Shown here one piece after another: positions 35,365 through 43,645 of a stretch of DNA of 64,000 nucleotides. Where the stretch lies: NCBI RefSeq assembly GCF_041154485.1, contig NZ_AP028670.1, positions 186,001 through 250,000 of the forward strand, given 5' to 3'. The translations under genes and the position numbers were made by a program. Below the pieces are notes generated by a model. The model saw only the letters and a program-made list of their open reading frames with translations, made no database searches and was not told the DNA's origin. This DNA comes from Variovorax sp. V93 (GTDB lineage Bacteria; Pseudomonadota; Gammaproteobacteria; Burkholderiales; Burkholderiaceae_C). Numbering within the stretch: the first letter of the stretch is position 1; the number at the start of each line of letters is the position of its first letter.

Positions 35365-35398
35365 GGGTACTCCGGTTGGCAGATTCGAGGCCACGCCT

Positions 35399-36388
35399 TC
35401 ATGGCACTCGTTCGGATTGAGAAACGAGACAATTGAGGAAGCCTTCGCGCAGCGCGTCTACCGCCAGATCCCGGCCGATGAAGACCAGCCTGTTGCGGCG
35501 CGGCTCATCGGGGCGCCATCGACGCCCCGGCCGTGCGTCCAGCAACATGTGCACGCTGTGGAAGTGGAATTGGCGCGCCTCGCCGTGCAGGCGCAGCACG
35601 CCCTTGGTCCGCATCAACTGGGCGCCTTCGCGTTGGACCAGTTGGCTCATCCAGCGATTGAATCGCTCCGGGTCGAGGGCACCGTCGGTTTCGATACAGC
35701 ACGATCCGATCGAGGTATCGTGTTCGTGGTCGTGCTCCTCGCCATCCAGCAGATCAGGCTCGATCGATAGCACGTGCGGCAACGAGAAGCGCTTCGTCCC
35801 CAGCAGCTCAGCAGCCGAGACCTGTGCGTGTTCAGTGCGGATCAGATGCGCGGCCGGGTTCAACCGGCGCAGTTCGCGCTCGAGCCGCGCCAGTTCCTGC
35901 GGGCTGGCCATCTCGATCTTGTTGAGCACGATCACGTCGGCAAAGGCGATCTGTTCGCGCACGATGTCGTCATCGATGTGAAGCAGGACATGGCATGCAT
36001 CGGCGACGGTGACCACCGACTCGAGTTCCACACGCTCCAACAGCGCGGCGTCGGCAAGAAAGCTCTGCAGCACCGGGGCCGGGTCGGCCAGGCCGGAGGT
36101 CTCGATGATCAATCGATCGACCGGGCGGCCGGCACGCTGCAGCAGCTCGTCGACCGCTGCCGTCAGGTCCTTGCGCACGGTGCAGCAGACGCAGCCGTTG
36201 GTGATCTCGATCAGTGGCTGTTCATCGGCGACGATCAGCTGACTGTCGATGCCGACCTCGCCGAACTCGTTGACGATGATGCCGATGTAGGCATCGCCGC
36301 ACTGCGCCAGCAGATTGTTCACGAGCGTGGTCTTGCCGGCCCCGAGGAAGCCGGTGACGATCGTGACGGGGATGTTGTGGAGCGCCAT
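35399..36388 (-). CDS. CobW/COG0523 GTPase, probable metallochaperone
   Basis: The 329-residue G3E GTPase has the P-loop GFLGAGKTT (about residues 11-19), NEFGEVGID, the metal-binding NGCVCCTVRKD and a C-terminal CobW_C part near the end. COG0523 proteins deliver or insert zinc, cobalt or iron into client enzymes; relatives in nitrile hydratase clusters act as activators. Being directly upstream of nthBA, cobalt insertion into nitrile hydratase is the likely job. I chose the ATG at 36388, with AGGA upstream; an ATG at 36400 is possible. Confidence 0.9.
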   Translation of the reverse strand: MALHNIPVTIVTGFLGAGKTTLVNNLLAQCGDAYIGIIVNEFGEVGIDSQLIVADEQPLIEITNGCVCCTVRKDLTAAVDELLQRAGRPVDRLIIETSGLADPAPVLQSFLADAALLERVELESVVTVADACHVLLHIDDDIVREQIAFADVIVLNKIEMASPQELARLERELRRLNPAAHLIRTEHAQVSAAELLGTKRFSLPHVLSIEPDLLDGEEHDHEHDTSIGSCCIETDGALDPERFNRWMSQLVQREGAQLMRTKGVLRLHGEARQFHFHSVHMLLDARPGRRWRPDEPRRNRLVFIGRDLAVDALREGFLNCLVSQSERVP

Positions 36389-36422
36389 ACCGGTCCTCAT
36401 AGCCACTTGCCGTTCGTCCGGA

Positions 36423-38090
36423 CTACTGTTGCGAAGCGGTGAGTGTCGCGACCGGGCTCGGCTTCTCCGTCGGCGTCGTCGGTTCGCGCATGTCCAGGCC
36501 GCGGCGGTCACGGATGCAGAACGCGCCGACCACCAGCGTAAGCAGCGACACGACGATCGTGTAGATGAGGCCGCGGTAGATATCGCCGCTGCTCACGACC
36601 ATCGCGGTGGCGATGAACGGCGCGAAGCCGCCGATCCAGCCGTTGCCGAACTGCAGAGCCACCGAGACGCCGCTATAGCGCACCTGTGTCGGAAACTGCT
36701 CGACGAGGAAAGCGCCCATCGGACCGTACACCATGGTCGCGAGCAGGACCAGCACGAACAGCATCAGCACGACCATAGGCGCATTGACGCGCGCCGGATC
36801 GGCCGACAGCGGCATGCCGCGCTCGACCAGCACCTGGCGCAGCGCTGCTTCGTCGAAACCGGTCAGCGTCGTCTCGTCGACTACAAGCCGCAGCTCACCC
36901 GCCTGCGGCCGCAGCACATATGGCACGCCTTGCGCTGCCAGAAACGAGCGGGCGCGCGTGCACGGCTTGGTCGCCTTCGGCTGGAACAGCTGGCCGATGA
37001 AGGACTGGTCCTCGCGACAGTCGCCGCCCTGGATCACGACCTGGGTGCGGGCGCGGAACTCCTCCTGGGCGGGGTTGCCGTACTTCGCCATGCCCTGGAA
37101 AAGCGGCATGAACAGCAGCGCCGAGAGCAGGCAGCCCGTCAGCATGATCCACTTGCGCCCGATCAGGTCGGAAAGCCAGCCGAAAAACACGAAGAACGGC
37201 GTGGCCAGCACCAGGGCGATCGTGAGGTAGGCGTAGGCGGACTGCGGCGGCAGCTTGAGCGTGGCGGTGAGGAACTGCAGGCTGTAGAAGTGCGCGGTGT
37301 ACCAGATCACCGCTTGTCCAGCCACCGCACCGAAGATCGTCACCAGCACGATCCGCAGGGTGCGCGGATTGCCGAAGGTGTCCTTGATCGGGTTTTGCGA
37401 TCCCTTGCCGTGCGCCTTCATCTCGAGGAAGACAGGCGACTCCTCCAACCGCATGCGCACGTAGAGCGAGTACGCGAGAAGCCCGATCGACAAGATGAAC
37501 GGTACGCGCCATCCCCACAGGGCGAAGGACTCAGCAGATAGCGAGGAGCGCAGCATGAGGATCACGGCCAGGGAGACGAGCAGCCCGATGGTGCCGGTGA
37601 TCTGCAGCCAGCTCGTCATGAAGCCCCTGCGCCGCGGGTCTGCATGCTCGGCGATGTAGGTGACCGCGCCGCCGAACTCGCCGCCGATCGCCAGGCCCTG
37701 CAAAAGACGCAGCAGAACCAGGATTGCAGGCGCGGCCCAGCCGATGGTCTCAAACGTGGGTAGGAATCCGATCGTGGCGGTGGCGGTGCCCATGATCATC
37801 ATCGTCACAAGAAAGGTCTTCTTGCGCCCAACCAGATCGCCCAGCCGCCCGAAGACGATCGCACCGAATGGCCTCAACACGAAGCCTGCCCCGAAGGTCG
37901 CGAGCGACGCGAGGATGGCCGCCGACTCGTTGCCCTTGGGAAAGAACAGCCCGCCGAAGAACACGGCGAGGCTGCCATAGATGAAGAAGTCATACCACTC
38001 GAACACGGTGCCGAGCGCCGCGGCGAAGACCACACGGCGCGTTTCACGCGCATGCCGAGGCGTTGCGGGGGATGCATTGACTGTTGTCAT
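36423..38090 (-). CDS. MHS-family MFS transporter with a large internal loop
   Basis: The 555-residue carrier belongs to the metabolite:proton symporter (MHS) family: LGTVFEWYDFFIYGSLAVFFGGLFFP, RPFGAIVFGRLGDLVGRKKTF and GEFGGAVTYIAEH. A hydrophilic insert of about 90 residues (near residues 360-450, with Cys residues in GDCRED and TKPCTRA) separates two late helices and makes it longer than usual. It probably imports the nitrile or an acid. The ATG at 38090 has GGAG 7 bases upstream, better than the ATG at 38096. Confidence 0.88.
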   Translation of the reverse strand: MTTVNASPATPRHARETRRVVFAAALGTVFEWYDFFIYGSLAVFFGGLFFPKGNESAAILASLATFGAGFVLRPFGAIVFGRLGDLVGRKKTFLVTMMIMGTATATIGFLPTFETIGWAAPAILVLLRLLQGLAIGGEFGGAVTYIAEHADPRRRGFMTSWLQITGTIGLLVSLAVILMLRSSLSAESFALWGWRVPFILSIGLLAYSLYVRMRLEESPVFLEMKAHGKGSQNPIKDTFGNPRTLRIVLVTIFGAVAGQAVIWYTAHFYSLQFLTATLKLPPQSAYAYLTIALVLATPFFVFFGWLSDLIGRKWIMLTGCLLSALLFMPLFQGMAKYGNPAQEEFRARTQVVIQGGDCREDQSFIGQLFQPKATKPCTRARSFLAAQGVPYVLRPQAGELRLVVDETTLTGFDEAALRQVLVERGMPLSADPARVNAPMVVLMLFVLVLLATMVYGPMGAFLVEQFPTQVRYSGVSVALQFGNGWIGGFAPFIATAMVVSSGDIYRGLIYTIVVSLLTLVVGAFCIRDRRGLDMREPTTPTEKPSPVATLTASQQ

Positions 38091-38118
38091 GTCCATACTC
38101 CTTGATGTATGGCGGGCG

Positions 38119-38910
38119 TCAGGCGCCGCTCCAGTTGTCGACGCAAGCGATGAAGTCGCGCAAGATGGCATTGAAGCGCTGGGGCTGCTCGAGCATCGGG
38201 AAGTGCGCGGCACCAGCGACGAGTTGCAGTATCGCGCCGGGGATGCCGGCGGCGAGCGCATGGGACTCGGCGGGCGGCGTGATGGCATCCTCGTCGCCAC
38301 AGACGACGAGCGTCGGCAAGGCCAAGCGCGCGAGTTGCGCGCGGCTGTCGGCCTCGTTGAGCGAGATGATGGCTTCACGGGCGACGAACTCTGGCGTCTG
38401 CGCCACCTGTTCGCGCGCGAACGCCAACAGCTCGGCCGAGGCGGCGGAGCCGAACGAGCGGTCGATCACTGCCTGGCTCGCCGCTGCCACGCCCAGGCTG
38501 TCGATGGCCTGCAGCACATTCTTCACCTCTACGTCCGGGCCGAGTCCATGGGGCGTGGCGCCCACCAGCACCAATGCGCGCAAGCGGCTTCCGTGCGTGA
38601 GTGCGAAGCGCTGAGCGATCGTGCCGCCCATCGATAGCCCAACGAGAATGGCATCGTCGAGACGCAGTTTGTCGAACAGCAGTACGAGGTCATCGACGAA
38701 AGCATCGATCGTGTAGCGGCGCGTGGCCGGGGATGCCGAGCGGCCGTGCCCCGGCAGATCGAGGACCACCAATTGGTGGTCACGCGAGAACGGGGCGATC
38801 TGCTCGCGCCAGAACTCGCCGGTCGTGGTGTAGCCGTGGCAGAACACGAGGGCCGGACCGTGGCCCGCCACACGTACTTGCATGTCTCCGATAGTAATAA
38901 TGTCGTTCAT
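38119..38910 (-). CDS. alpha/beta hydrolase, first gene of the nitrile hydratase operon
   Basis: The 263-residue protein is a 3-oxoadipate enol-lactonase-like hydrolase. It has the oxyanion stretch FCHGYTTTGEFW, nucleophile elbow GLSMGG, acid in VCGDEDAITPP and His in VAGAAHFPMLEQP. It is not an amidase-signature enzyme, so whether it could hydrolyse the amide product is unclear. It is the promoter-proximal gene, about 65 bases downstream of the -24/-12 promoter, and is followed by the MHS carrier gene after 28 bases. The ATG at 38910 matches the family start. Confidence 0.88.
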   Translation of the reverse strand: MNDIITIGDMQVRVAGHGPALVFCHGYTTTGEFWREQIAPFSRDHQLVVLDLPGHGRSASPATRRYTIDAFVDDLVLLFDKLRLDDAILVGLSMGGTIAQRFALTHGSRLRALVLVGATPHGLGPDVEVKNVLQAIDSLGVAAASQAVIDRSFGSAASAELLAFAREQVAQTPEFVAREAIISLNEADSRAQLARLALPTLVVCGDEDAITPPAESHALAAGIPGAILQLVAGAAHFPMLEQPQRFNAILRDFIACVDNWSGA

Positions 38911-38975
38911 TGCATTTCCACTGAGGTGAGGGATGGAAGGCGCCACGCCGATTGCGCGCGGTGCGGACGACATAG

Positions 38976-38991
38976 AGCAAGCCTGATGCCA
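38976..38991 (-). promoter_or_regulatory. sigma-54 (-24/-12) promoter of the nitrile hydratase operon
   Basis: On the minus strand the sequence TGGCAT-CAGGC-TTGCT keeps the invariant GG and GC at the exact 10-base separation of sigma-54 promoters (consensus TGGCAC-N5-TTGCW). Transcription would start near 38963, giving a leader of about 55 bases before the hydrolase at 38910. A GAFTGA-containing activator is encoded just beyond it in the other direction. Confidence 0.75.
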
Positions 38992-39086
38992 ATCGCGCGG
39001 CGGACTCTGGCGCGCACACTAAGTCGTTGATTCCTCAGGGATAAACGCCACAGCGCCAATTGATTGACGGCGTTCCGCACATGCAC

Positions 39087-39127
39087 TAGTCTCAGATTTG
39101 CGTCCAGATTTCGCAAATTCGAGACTA
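39087..39127. promoter_or_regulatory. large dyad, candidate enhancer (UAS) of the sigma-54 activator
   Basis: TAGTCTCAGATTTGCG (39087-39102) and CGCAAATTCGAGACTA (39112-39127) are inverted copies matching at 14 of 16 bases, with a 9-base spacer. The dyad is about 145 bases upstream of the -24/-12 start site, the normal enhancer distance, and ends 3 bases before the activator's ATG. It could therefore also repress the activator's own gene. Confidence 0.66.
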
Positions 39128-39130
39128 TCC

Positions 39131-40504
39131 ATGCCCTTTCCTGAATGGTTCGGTTCCGGCCAGAACGAGGCCGAGTTCCTGCGCAGCGTGCTTGACCATG
39201 TGTCCGACTGCCTTGTGGCGGTCGACACCGATGGCCGCGTGGTGCTCATCAATGCGCCCTACTGCCGCCTGCTGGGCGGCCCCCCCGAGGACTTCATCGG
39301 CAGGCACATCACTGATGTCGTGTCGGCGAAGACGCGCCTGCATCGTGTAGCGCGCGGCGACACCACTGTGACCATGATGCCGCTGGAAGTGCGAGGCCAT
39401 CAGTTGCTCGCACGCCAAGTGCCGGTTTACCAGAACGAACGGATCATCGGCGCGGTCGGCTTGGCGCTGTTCTCGAACATGGCGGCGCTTAAGAAGGCAG
39501 TCGCCGTCGCCGGGAGCGAGGATCGCGCCATCCACAGCCCGCCCACGCCATGGACTGTGCGGTACGGGCCCGATGACATCCTGGGCCGGGGCGCCACCAT
39601 GGATGGAGTGCGCGCGGCCATCGAACGAGCCGCATCGCTGTCGCAGCCAGTGCTTGTGCAAGGGGAGACGGGCAGCGGAAAAGAACTCGCGGCCAACGCC
39701 GTCCACGCGCTATCGCCGCGCGCCCGACGGCCATTTGTTTGGGTCAACTGCGCGTCGATTCCGGAGTCGCTGATCGATGCCGAGCTCTTCGGCTACGAAG
39801 GTGGTGCGTTCACGGGCGCCCGGACGCGCGGCAAGCCAGGCAAATTCGAACTGGCGAGCGGTGGCACGCTGTTTCTCGACGAGATTGGCGACATGCCGCT
39901 CAGCCTGCAAGCCACACTTCTGCGTGCTGTGCAGAACCAGGAGATCGTGCGAGTGGGCGGCGTCTCGCCGATCCCGATCGACACGCGCGTCATCTGCGCC
40001 ACGCACCGCGATCTGCAAATGCGTGTGGATGCCGGCAAGTTCAGGGCCGACCTGTATTACCGGCTCAATGTTCTCGGCGTGCACATGCCAGCGCTGCGCG
40101 AGCGCGAGGACCTGGATTGGTTGACCGAGCAGTTGCTCGAGCGCATCGCGCAGCGAGAAGGTCTGCCGTCTCGCCGCGTGCCGCCCTCGGTACGCGCGCA
40201 ATGGCGCGCGTTCGACTGGCCGGGCAACGTGCGTCAACTTGAAGCCGCGCTCCTACGCTTCCTCATATCCGGGGACGCGGGGCTGCCGACGAGACCGGCT
40301 GCGAAGCTCTCGCGGGCCGGCACCGACCCGCGTGAGGCCTCGTCAGCGACCACCTTGCAGGAACACCTCGATCGCGAGCGCGCCGCCTGCATACGGAAAA
40401 CGCTGGCGGAGACCGTCGGCGACAAGGACGAAGCCGCACGACGGCTCGGGATCAGCCGTGCGACGCTGTACCGCGAACTTCGACACTTGCCCTCGTCGCT
40501 CTGA
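39131..40504 (+). CDS. sigma-54-dependent activator (PAS, AAA, Fis-type HTH)
   Basis: The 457-residue protein has a PAS domain at about residues 15-120 (FLRSVLDHVSDCLVAVD), then a sigma-54 interaction AAA domain with Walker A GETGSGKE, the GAFTGA loop, and Walker B GGTLFLDEIGD. A Fis-type HTH closes it (DKDEAARRLGISRATLYREL). The full GAFTGA motif means it can drive sigma-54 polymerase. It is divergent from the nitrile hydratase operon and probably activates it when the PAS domain senses a nitrile, an amide or another signal. Confidence 0.95.
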   Translation: MPFPEWFGSGQNEAEFLRSVLDHVSDCLVAVDTDGRVVLINAPYCRLLGGPPEDFIGRHITDVVSAKTRLHRVARGDTTVTMMPLEVRGHQLLARQVPVYQNERIIGAVGLALFSNMAALKKAVAVAGSEDRAIHSPPTPWTVRYGPDDILGRGATMDGVRAAIERAASLSQPVLVQGETGSGKELAANAVHALSPRARRPFVWVNCASIPESLIDAELFGYEGGAFTGARTRGKPGKFELASGGTLFLDEIGDMPLSLQATLLRAVQNQEIVRVGGVSPIPIDTRVICATHRDLQMRVDAGKFRADLYYRLNVLGVHMPALREREDLDWLTEQLLERIAQREGLPSRRVPPSVRAQWRAFDWPGNVRQLEAALLRFLISGDAGLPTRPAAKLSRAGTDPREASSATTLQEHLDRERAACIRKTLAETVGDKDEAARRLGISRATLYRELRHLPSSL

Positions 40505-40632
40505 CGGCCGGATGCCGGGGTCCGATTGCCTATTGCGTTCCGCCCATGAGCGCGGGCAGACGATGTCCAGGCGCCAACTTGCTTCCGCGCGGCCCGCTTA
40601 TGCGGGGCCTGTCTTCCAGTCCTGAACCAGGA

Positions 40633-41835
40633 CTACCCGGCTCGAATCACTGGCCCGAGAGTTCCGGTTCGAAGACTCTCCTCCACCAAGGCCGTGTCGA
40701 CGCCAAATCGCTGGCAGACGGAAACAGAGTGCTCACCGACGGACGGCGCGCGGCATCTGTCTTCGCATGGGTTCGCCACACCAGGGATCTCGGCAAGAGG
40801 AAGAGAGCCGAGCGCGCCACCATCGATCCATCGGTATGCCTGCCGGGCGAGGACATGCTCGTCGCACAGCCATTCATCATAGGTCTGCACCTTTTCCACG
40901 AGCACCCCGACTGCCTGGAGTGCAACAAGCAGATGGCCCGTTGTCCAGCTTTCGGCCAGTCGAGCGAGCTCCTGCATCAGCACACCTTCGTTGCGAACAC
41001 GATCCTCCCCCGACTTGAACCGGGCATCCCCTGCAAGGGCAGGCTCTCCCAGCACTTGGCATAGCAAGACAAAGTGTTCGCCCTTTCGGCAGGAAACAGA
41101 AACCCCGCCATCGCTCGTCGGGAGAAAACCGACCGGCCCGTAGAACGACTTGGGCTCGCCGCCACTGGCATGGAACTCGGCAATCTTGGCACCCTGAAAG
41201 GCAGCCGCCGACTGCATCAAGTTGAGGTCCAGATAGCCGCCCTCCCCCTGTTGGCGGCGCGCCGACAGTGCCGCTGAAAGCGCAGAGAACACGTACAAAC
41301 CGGTCAGGACGTCGGCAGCGACCATTCCCTGGCGGTGAGGCGTTCCGTCGGGTGTGCGATTCATCACCATCATCCCCGAGAAGCCCTGAATGAGCGAGTC
41401 AACAGTGCCCCGTTGACTGTAGGGACCGGTCTGCCCAAACCCCGACACGGACGCATAGATCACGTCCGGACGAATCGCCTTGACTGCGTCGTACGAAAAG
41501 CCGAGCCGTTCGATGACGCCGGGCCTGAAGCTCTCGATGAAGATGTCGCATTGGCTGGCAATCGTCCTTAGCACCTTTTGGCCGGACTCGCTCTTCAGGT
41601 CCAGAGCGATCGATCGCTTGCCGAGGTTGTAGTGCCACGAGTGCACGCAGTGATCGCCGCTTCGGGGCCCAAGAAGGCGTCCCCAATCGCCATCCGGCGG
41701 CTCCACCTTGACGACCTCTGCGCCATATTGAGCCAGCAGCATCGTGGCGTGTGGCCCTGCAATGCCCTGGCTCAGATCGCAAACTCGAACGCCTTCAAAG
41801 GCTCGACCAAGATCCATTCGGACACTGCCTTTCAC
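40633..41835 (-). CDS. CaiB/BaiF family (class III) CoA-transferase
   Basis: The 400-residue protein moves CoA between carboxylic acids. The N-terminus (LGRAFEGVRVCDLSQGIAGPHATMLLAQYGAEVVKVEPP) and the middle segment YASVSGFGQTGPYSQRGTVDSL, which holds the likely catalytic Asp, are diagnostic. The GTG start at 41835 has a strong GGAGG site 6 bases upstream and overlaps the dehydrogenase stop by four bases. It is the last gene of the acuR operon and should activate the acid whose CoA ester the dehydrogenase uses. A perfect 7-base hairpin (40618-40634) covers its stop. Confidence 0.92.
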   Translation of the reverse strand: MKGSVRMDLGRAFEGVRVCDLSQGIAGPHATMLLAQYGAEVVKVEPPDGDWGRLLGPRSGDHCVHSWHYNLGKRSIALDLKSESGQKVLRTIASQCDIFIESFRPGVIERLGFSYDAVKAIRPDVIYASVSGFGQTGPYSQRGTVDSLIQGFSGMMVMNRTPDGTPHRQGMVAADVLTGLYVFSALSAALSARRQQGEGGYLDLNLMQSAAAFQGAKIAEFHASGGEPKSFYGPVGFLPTSDGGVSVSCRKGEHFVLLCQVLGEPALAGDARFKSGEDRVRNEGVLMQELARLAESWTTGHLLVALQAVGVLVEKVQTYDEWLCDEHVLARQAYRWIDGGALGSLPLAEIPGVANPCEDRCRAPSVGEHSVSVCQRFGVDTALVEESLRTGTLGPVIRAG

Positions 41836-43022
41836 GAATACCTCCGCCGCAGATGACTGCCGATCCGTTCGTTCAGAATCTCCGTCGTGCCATCTGCATA
41901 GCTTGCCATCTTGACCTCGGCCAGTTGCCGCTGCAGCCCGTGCGTGCGCAGCAGACCGTTGGCTCCCATGCTCTGCATGCAGTGTTCGATCCCCGAGATT
42001 GCCCTCGACGTCGCGAACTTCTTTGCATGCGCGGCCGCAAGTTCGGCGTTCTCGCCCGCGTTGATCAGCTGGGCTGCCCGCAGTACCAAGGCGTTGGCGG
42101 CATCCAGTTCATTGGCCACGTCGACCAATCGCCACCGAAGACCTTGGTGATCCATCAGAGGATGCCCGAATGCCGTCCGGGTCAGGGTGTAGGCCACCGC
42201 AACCTCAAGCGCCCGCTCAAGGCATGCCGCCGCCATGGCAGCGACATGGACCCGCGCGCCGTTGATGGCAGCCATCGAGCGCTTGAACCCTTCGCCCGGA
42301 GCTTCGAGGAGATGGTCGTCAGGGACAAAGACGTCCGAAAACCTCAGGCCCCCGACCCCGCTGGCAGAACCGGCATCCACGGGATGTGCGCCCAAGCGAT
42401 CCACACCCGACGCCGACAGGGAGACCAGGAATCGCCCAATGCCGGCGGTTCCTGTGGCCGTCTGCGCGCCGACCACAGCCAGATCAGCGATCGTCGCATT
42501 GGTGATCCACGCCTTCTCGCCGTTGATCAACCAGCCACCGTCGACTTTCTTGGCCAAGGTTCTGGTCGCAGCCAGATCACTGCCCCCTGTGTGCTCAGTC
42601 AGCGCGATGCAGGCCACCAGCTTGCCGGACAGCAGATCGCCAAGATAAAGATTGCGCAGCCTGTCCGACGTCTGCGTCGCGACCATGTGGACCATGCTGT
42701 GCGAATTGTTCAGACTGAACGCCGCCGCAAAGGCGAAGCGCGACAGCACCTGCACCACCCTGATCTTCGCCAGGTACGAAGCTCCCTGGCCTCCGAGGTC
42801 CTGCGGAGTCTGCAACCCTTGCAGCCCGAGTGCGGCCCATGCCTGAATCAGCTGCTTGGGGAGCACTTCTCCGGTGTGATGAGCTCGCTCGGCGAAGGGC
42901 ACCAGTTCGGAGGCACAGAAGGACTTGGCCCTTTGCACCAACTCGACCTCACGCGGCGTCAGCAGCGCATCCCAATCCGCATAGAAGCTGCGCGAGTCAC
43001 CCGACTTCGTCGAGGTGCTCAT
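41832..43022 (-). CDS. acyl-CoA dehydrogenase
   Basis: The 396-residue flavoenzyme has the family landmarks ALTEHTGGSDLAATRT, GGWLINGEKAWITNA, and the C-terminal YADGTTEILNERIG near the catalytic base region. It introduces a double bond into an acyl-CoA and hands electrons to ETF. It overlaps both neighbours by four bases. It is a paralogue of the 50406 dehydrogenase (shared GLQTP-LGG, KIRV and GGSDL stretches), although each sits in a separate operon with CoA-transferase genes. Confidence 0.93.
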   Translation of the reverse strand: MSTSTKSGDSRSFYADWDALLTPREVELVQRAKSFCASELVPFAERAHHTGEVLPKQLIQAWAALGLQGLQTPQDLGGQGASYLAKIRVVQVLSRFAFAAAFSLNNSHSMVHMVATQTSDRLRNLYLGDLLSGKLVACIALTEHTGGSDLAATRTLAKKVDGGWLINGEKAWITNATIADLAVVGAQTATGTAGIGRFLVSLSASGVDRLGAHPVDAGSASGVGGLRFSDVFVPDDHLLEAPGEGFKRSMAAINGARVHVAAMAAACLERALEVAVAYTLTRTAFGHPLMDHQGLRWRLVDVANELDAANALVLRAAQLINAGENAELAAAHAKKFATSRAISGIEHCMQSMGANGLLRTHGLQRQLAEVKMASYADGTTEILNERIGSHLRRRYS

Positions 43023-43627
43023 CTTCCCCGTGCCTTCTCGATGGTCCTGTCGAGCATGTCGAGCCGATCCTGGCCCCAGAAGGCCTCCCCCCGGAAAAAG
43101 TAGAACGGCGCGCCAAACACTCCCTTTTCAATCGCCTCGTTCGTGTACTTCATGTAGGTCAGTTCCGTTCGCCCGTCCTGCGCGCTCTTCAGGATCTCCT
43201 GACCGTCCAAGCCCATGTCGTTGGCAATGGACACCAGCGTGCCAGCGTCTTCGGCATTGCGGTCCTCCACCCAGATGGCGCGCATGATGCCCTGGCTCAG
43301 GTCCGCCACCTCGTGACCAAGCGCCTCCGCCGCGATCACGAACCAGGAGGGAAGATGCCCCGTCACGCAGAAGTGCTTGGGCTCGAGATTGATGGGCATG
43401 CCAAGGATTTCCCGGAAGCGCCTCATCTCCAGCAGGCGATAGTCCTTCCGTTCCTTCGAACGGTAGGGAAGCTTGATGCCGCCCGTTCTTGAGTAGACCG
43501 TTGCGAGATCCACGGGGCGATGGTTCACCTTGAGTCCATGGCGCTCACCCATGGCCTTCAACCGTGGGCCTCCGAAATAGGCCCAGTCTGAATGAATCCA
43601 ATAGAAGGCATCGATGCAGTCGGTCAT
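43019..43627 (-). CDS. 2-hydroxychromene-2-carboxylate isomerase/DsbA-family protein
   Basis: The 202-residue thioredoxin-fold protein resembles HCCA isomerases: the N-terminal WIHSDWAYFGGPRL has Ser/Asp in place of a redox CxxC, and later VFGAPFYFFRGEAFWGQDRLDML is the family C-terminal motif. Such enzymes use glutathione to isomerise ring-derived products. A paralogue is at 59757 with the same SDWAY and FWGQDRLDFL motifs. It is coupled to the dehydrogenase by a four-base overlap. The substrate is unknown. Confidence 0.87.
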   Translation of the reverse strand: MTDCIDAFYWIHSDWAYFGGPRLKAMGERHGLKVNHRPVDLATVYSRTGGIKLPYRSKERKDYRLLEMRRFREILGMPINLEPKHFCVTGHLPSWFVIAAEALGHEVADLSQGIMRAIWVEDRNAEDAGTLVSIANDMGLDGQEILKSAQDGRTELTYMKYTNEAIEKGVFGAPFYFFRGEAFWGQDRLDMLDRTIEKARGR

Positions 43628-43645
43628 CTTCAGATCTCCTGTGAG

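Noticed and set aside
40618..40634. AGTCCTG-AAC-CAGGACT hairpin as a bidirectional terminator
   Set aside because: The stem is only 7 bases, has no T run on either side and overlaps the CaiB stop codon. It is noted in that gene's entry only.
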